Assembly (NCBI GenBank): GCA_015522385.1
Contig: WAMJ01000033.1
Span: forward strand, 1 to 64,000
Source of the DNA: Candidatus Heimdallarchaeota archaeon
GTDB lineage: Archaea; Asgardarchaeota; Heimdallarchaeia; Heimdallarchaeales; Kariarchaeaceae
Reading direction: 5' to 3'
Length of the DNA: 64,000 nt
Shown: positions 62,643 through 64,000 of the stretch, piece by piece
Position numbering within the stretch: the first letter of the stretch is position 1
How the letters are laid out: each line of letters opens with the position of its first letter
Program-made: the position numbers and the translations under genes
The notes under the pieces: generated by a model
The model's database searches: none
The model's input: the letters and a program-made list of their open reading frames with translations, nothing else
What the model was told of the DNA's origin: nothing

Positions 62643-63413
62643 TTACTCGTTGTATCCGATGATCAAATAGCGTCTACGTCGTCCAGCAATCACATCAATA
62701 ACCTCTGTTCGATGACCGAAGGTCTCGAATATGTTTATGATATTCTCAACAACTACCTTTTTGTGAACCATCAATGTGCAATACTTAATTCGAAATATTG
62801 AACAATCTTCGATATACCCCCTGATAAATTCTATCCCTGTCCGACCCCCAAATAGCTCGGAGTTGGTACCCCCGAACCCACGCTTTTTCTTGGAGGTGTA
62901 CCCTGGACGATCATCGGGATAGAACGGGGGGTAGGTCATTGACAGGTCGATCTCCCCTCTTACTTTCTCGGGGAGGACTCCCTCCAGTATTCCTCCTGTA
63001 CTCTGGTAGAAGGCTACCTGCTGGTCATTGACCTTTGAATTCTTCTGTGCGTACTCCAGTGACCGTTGGTCGATCTCGGTTGCCAGCACTCTGTACCCGC
63101 GGGTGGCAGCTAATAAGGCCAATATCGCGGAGGCTCCTGTTCCCACGTCCACCACTGTCCTCACCATGGGTAGGCGATCCTCTATGATTCTGATGTAGGT
63201 CTGTCTTAGGCAGATCGAAGGTATGAGGTTACCCCTGGGAACCTCGATGGAGAATCCCGTCAGTCGGAACAATATTCCCCGGTTGTACTCAAGCAGAGCT
63301 GCAGGATCCCCAAGGTCGATTCTCCCATTTTTCACGTACTTTTGGAGAGGCTCCCAAGACTCCGCGGCCTGCTCGATCGTCACGCACCCTGCGGAAGCAT
63401 TATACTCTACCAT
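62643..63413 (-). CDS. RlmF/METTL16-like RNA adenine methyltransferase
   Basis: A 256-residue SAM-dependent methyltransferase of the Methyltransf_10 type, which includes bacterial RlmF (23S rRNA m6A1618) and eukaryotic METTL16. It has SAM motif one VVDVGTGASAILALLAA, the acidic ATEIDQRSLEYAQKN, and the catalytic NPPF-type motif as TYPPFYPDD, where Asn is replaced by Tyr. The following GFGGTNSELFGGRTGIEF is family-specific. The RNA target in this organism is unknown. Divergent from the regulator at 63509. Confidence 0.86.
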   Translation of the reverse strand: MVEYNASAGCVTIEQAAESWEPLQKYVKNGRIDLGDPAALLEYNRGILFRLTGFSIEVPRGNLIPSICLRQTYIRIIEDRLPMVRTVVDVGTGASAILALLAATRGYRVLATEIDQRSLEYAQKNSKVNDQQVAFYQSTGGILEGVLPEKVRGEIDLSMTYPPFYPDDRPGYTSKKKRGFGGTNSELFGGRTGIEFIRGYIEDCSIFRIKYCTLMVHKKVVVENIINIFETFGHRTEVIDVIAGRRRRYLIIGYNE

Positions 63414-63477
63414 ATCGTTCAGTTATACACATAATTCAAGAATAATCCGATCTGATCTAGGGCAGGGAAATATACTT

Positions 63478-63497
63478 TATATAGCAATATGTATATA
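63478..63497 (+). promoter_or_regulatory. Promoter with TATATA inverted repeat
   Basis: An inverted repeat TATATA-8 bases-TATATA lies 12-31 bases before the ATG at 63509. It overlaps the position expected for the TATA box and may be an autoregulation site for the winged-helix gene. Confidence 0.35.
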
Positions 63498-63508
63498 GTC
63501 TTACGAAG

Positions 63509-63946
63509 ATGTTCAGGAAGGAGCCACTCTCTACAGCTGAATTCATTAACTCTAATCCTCGTTGCGAGCAGTTGGTGCAGTGTATCTATGGGCTGAACTA
63601 TCTGGAGTTCGAGACCTTTTGCTCACTGCAGCTCTTGAGGGTATCGGACATAAGTGGTCTGATGGAGCACATGGATCGCTCGGATCGCACCAAGATCAAC
63701 AGGGCTCTCAACAAACTTATCGACATAGGGTTGGTCACCCGAGAGAAGGTGAGCGCGGACGGGAAATCAGGATACAAGTACATCTACCATCCCCGCTCTC
63801 TTATCGAGGTGAAGGCAGAGCTGAAGGAAAAGGTGGACAACTGGTATCAAGAGGTCGTCAAGGAGATTGACAATCTTGTCCTCCACTTCGTCGAGAAAGT
63901 ACAAATGCAGAATAATACTGAGAAACAAGCGAAGGTACCCCTATAG
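63509..63946 (+). CDS. Winged-helix transcriptional regulator (TrmB/MarR-like)
   Basis: A 145-residue DNA-binding protein. It has SNPRCEQLVQCIYGLNYLE, a helix-turn-helix around VSDISGLMEHMDRSDRTKIN, RALNKLIDIGLVTREKV, and a wing ending GYKYIYHPRS, followed by a long dimerisation helix (KEKVDNWYQEVVKEIDNL). It shares its layout and several positions (NP-C, GLN-LE, the aromatic before the P/S turn) with the regulator at 37509, so both belong to one family in this genome. Target genes are unknown; the divergent methyltransferase is a candidate. Confidence 0.76.
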   Translation: MFRKEPLSTAEFINSNPRCEQLVQCIYGLNYLEFETFCSLQLLRVSDISGLMEHMDRSDRTKINRALNKLIDIGLVTREKVSADGKSGYKYIYHPRSLIEVKAELKEKVDNWYQEVVKEIDNLVLHFVEKVQMQNNTEKQAKVPL

Positions 63947-64000
63947 AGTTATCCCAACCCTTTAATTCGGTCAGATGAACTCAGGGTATGATGTTTGGTT

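Noticed and set aside
63988..64000. Two ATG codons at the right edge that might start another gene
   Set aside because: Only 13 bases remain in the window, too few to support a coding call.
1..64000. CRISPR arrays, insertion sequences, integrases and phage genes
   Set aside because: No regularly spaced repeat array, transposase motif, long terminal inverted repeat or phage structural gene was seen on either strand.

Overview
The window looks like a chromosomal piece of an Asgard archaeon, most likely from the Heimdallarchaeia side. This placement is an inference from gene content. Archaeal signs are a V/A-type ATPase proteolipid, ABCE1/RLI, PurS, archaeal-style TATA promoters with short or no leaders, many GTG and TTG starts, and S-layer-style secreted proteins with C-terminal anchors. 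The Asgard sign is a Ras/Rab-like small GTPase with a long C-terminal domain, plus a 7TM protein with a longin/roadblock-like tail. The Heimdall-like sign is an oxygen-respiring outfit: menaquinone genes (menF, menD, menE, menA) and a B-family heme-copper oxidase (subunits I and II). No rRNA, tRNA, CRISPR array, transposase or phage gene was seen; the window is gene-dense and chromosomal in character.

Layout. 1-5.1 kb: end of an ATPase proteolipid gene, an NmrA-like protein, a TPR protein, a DIP1984-like protein and two membrane proteins. 5.1-6.7 kb: a previously unlisted 34-residue cysteine-rich mini-protein, divergent from a PadR-type regulator that itself ends in a six-cysteine tail, followed by an alpha/beta hydrolase. 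6.8-14.2 kb: purD, aspartate kinase (its 5' end looks frame-disrupted), a DUF3179 protein, upp, type III glutamine synthetase and GTP cyclohydrolase II. 14.2-18.5 kb: a PAS histidine kinase, the small GTPase, an Lrp/AsnC regulator and a MarC protein. 18.5-28.9 kb: an oligopeptide/dipeptide ABC transporter operon with three unrecognised membrane-bound extra proteins and a candidate structured RNA in its second intergenic region. 28.9-36.7 kb: a coiled-coil winged-helix protein and a compact purine operon read right to left as purC-purS fusion, purQ, purL, purE-purM fusion, purN, purF. 36.8-41 kb: a DUF6962-like membrane protein, a regulator divergent from a CC-motif protein, truA and ABCE1. 41-53.3 kb: an MFS transporter, three UbiA-superfamily prenyltransferases and the men genes, with an unknown 446-residue protein inside the menE operon. 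53.4-60.2 kb: TPR, DUF6159, secreted beta-propeller, LRR and zinc-ribbon proteins. 60.2-64 kb: oxidase subunits I and II, an RlmF/METTL16-like methyltransferase and a winged-helix regulator.

How it fits together: peptide import, nitrogen assimilation (glutamine synthetase III) and purine synthesis supply building blocks. Menaquinone made by the men locus is the plausible electron carrier feeding the respiratory chain that ends in the heme-copper oxidase, whose proton gradient the V/A-type ATPase would use. The items most worth following up are the cysteine mini-protein/PadR module, the candidate RNA at about 20.95-21.04 kb, the fused purine enzymes, the GTPase with a changed catalytic position, and the unknown proteins in the men and peptide-transport operons.
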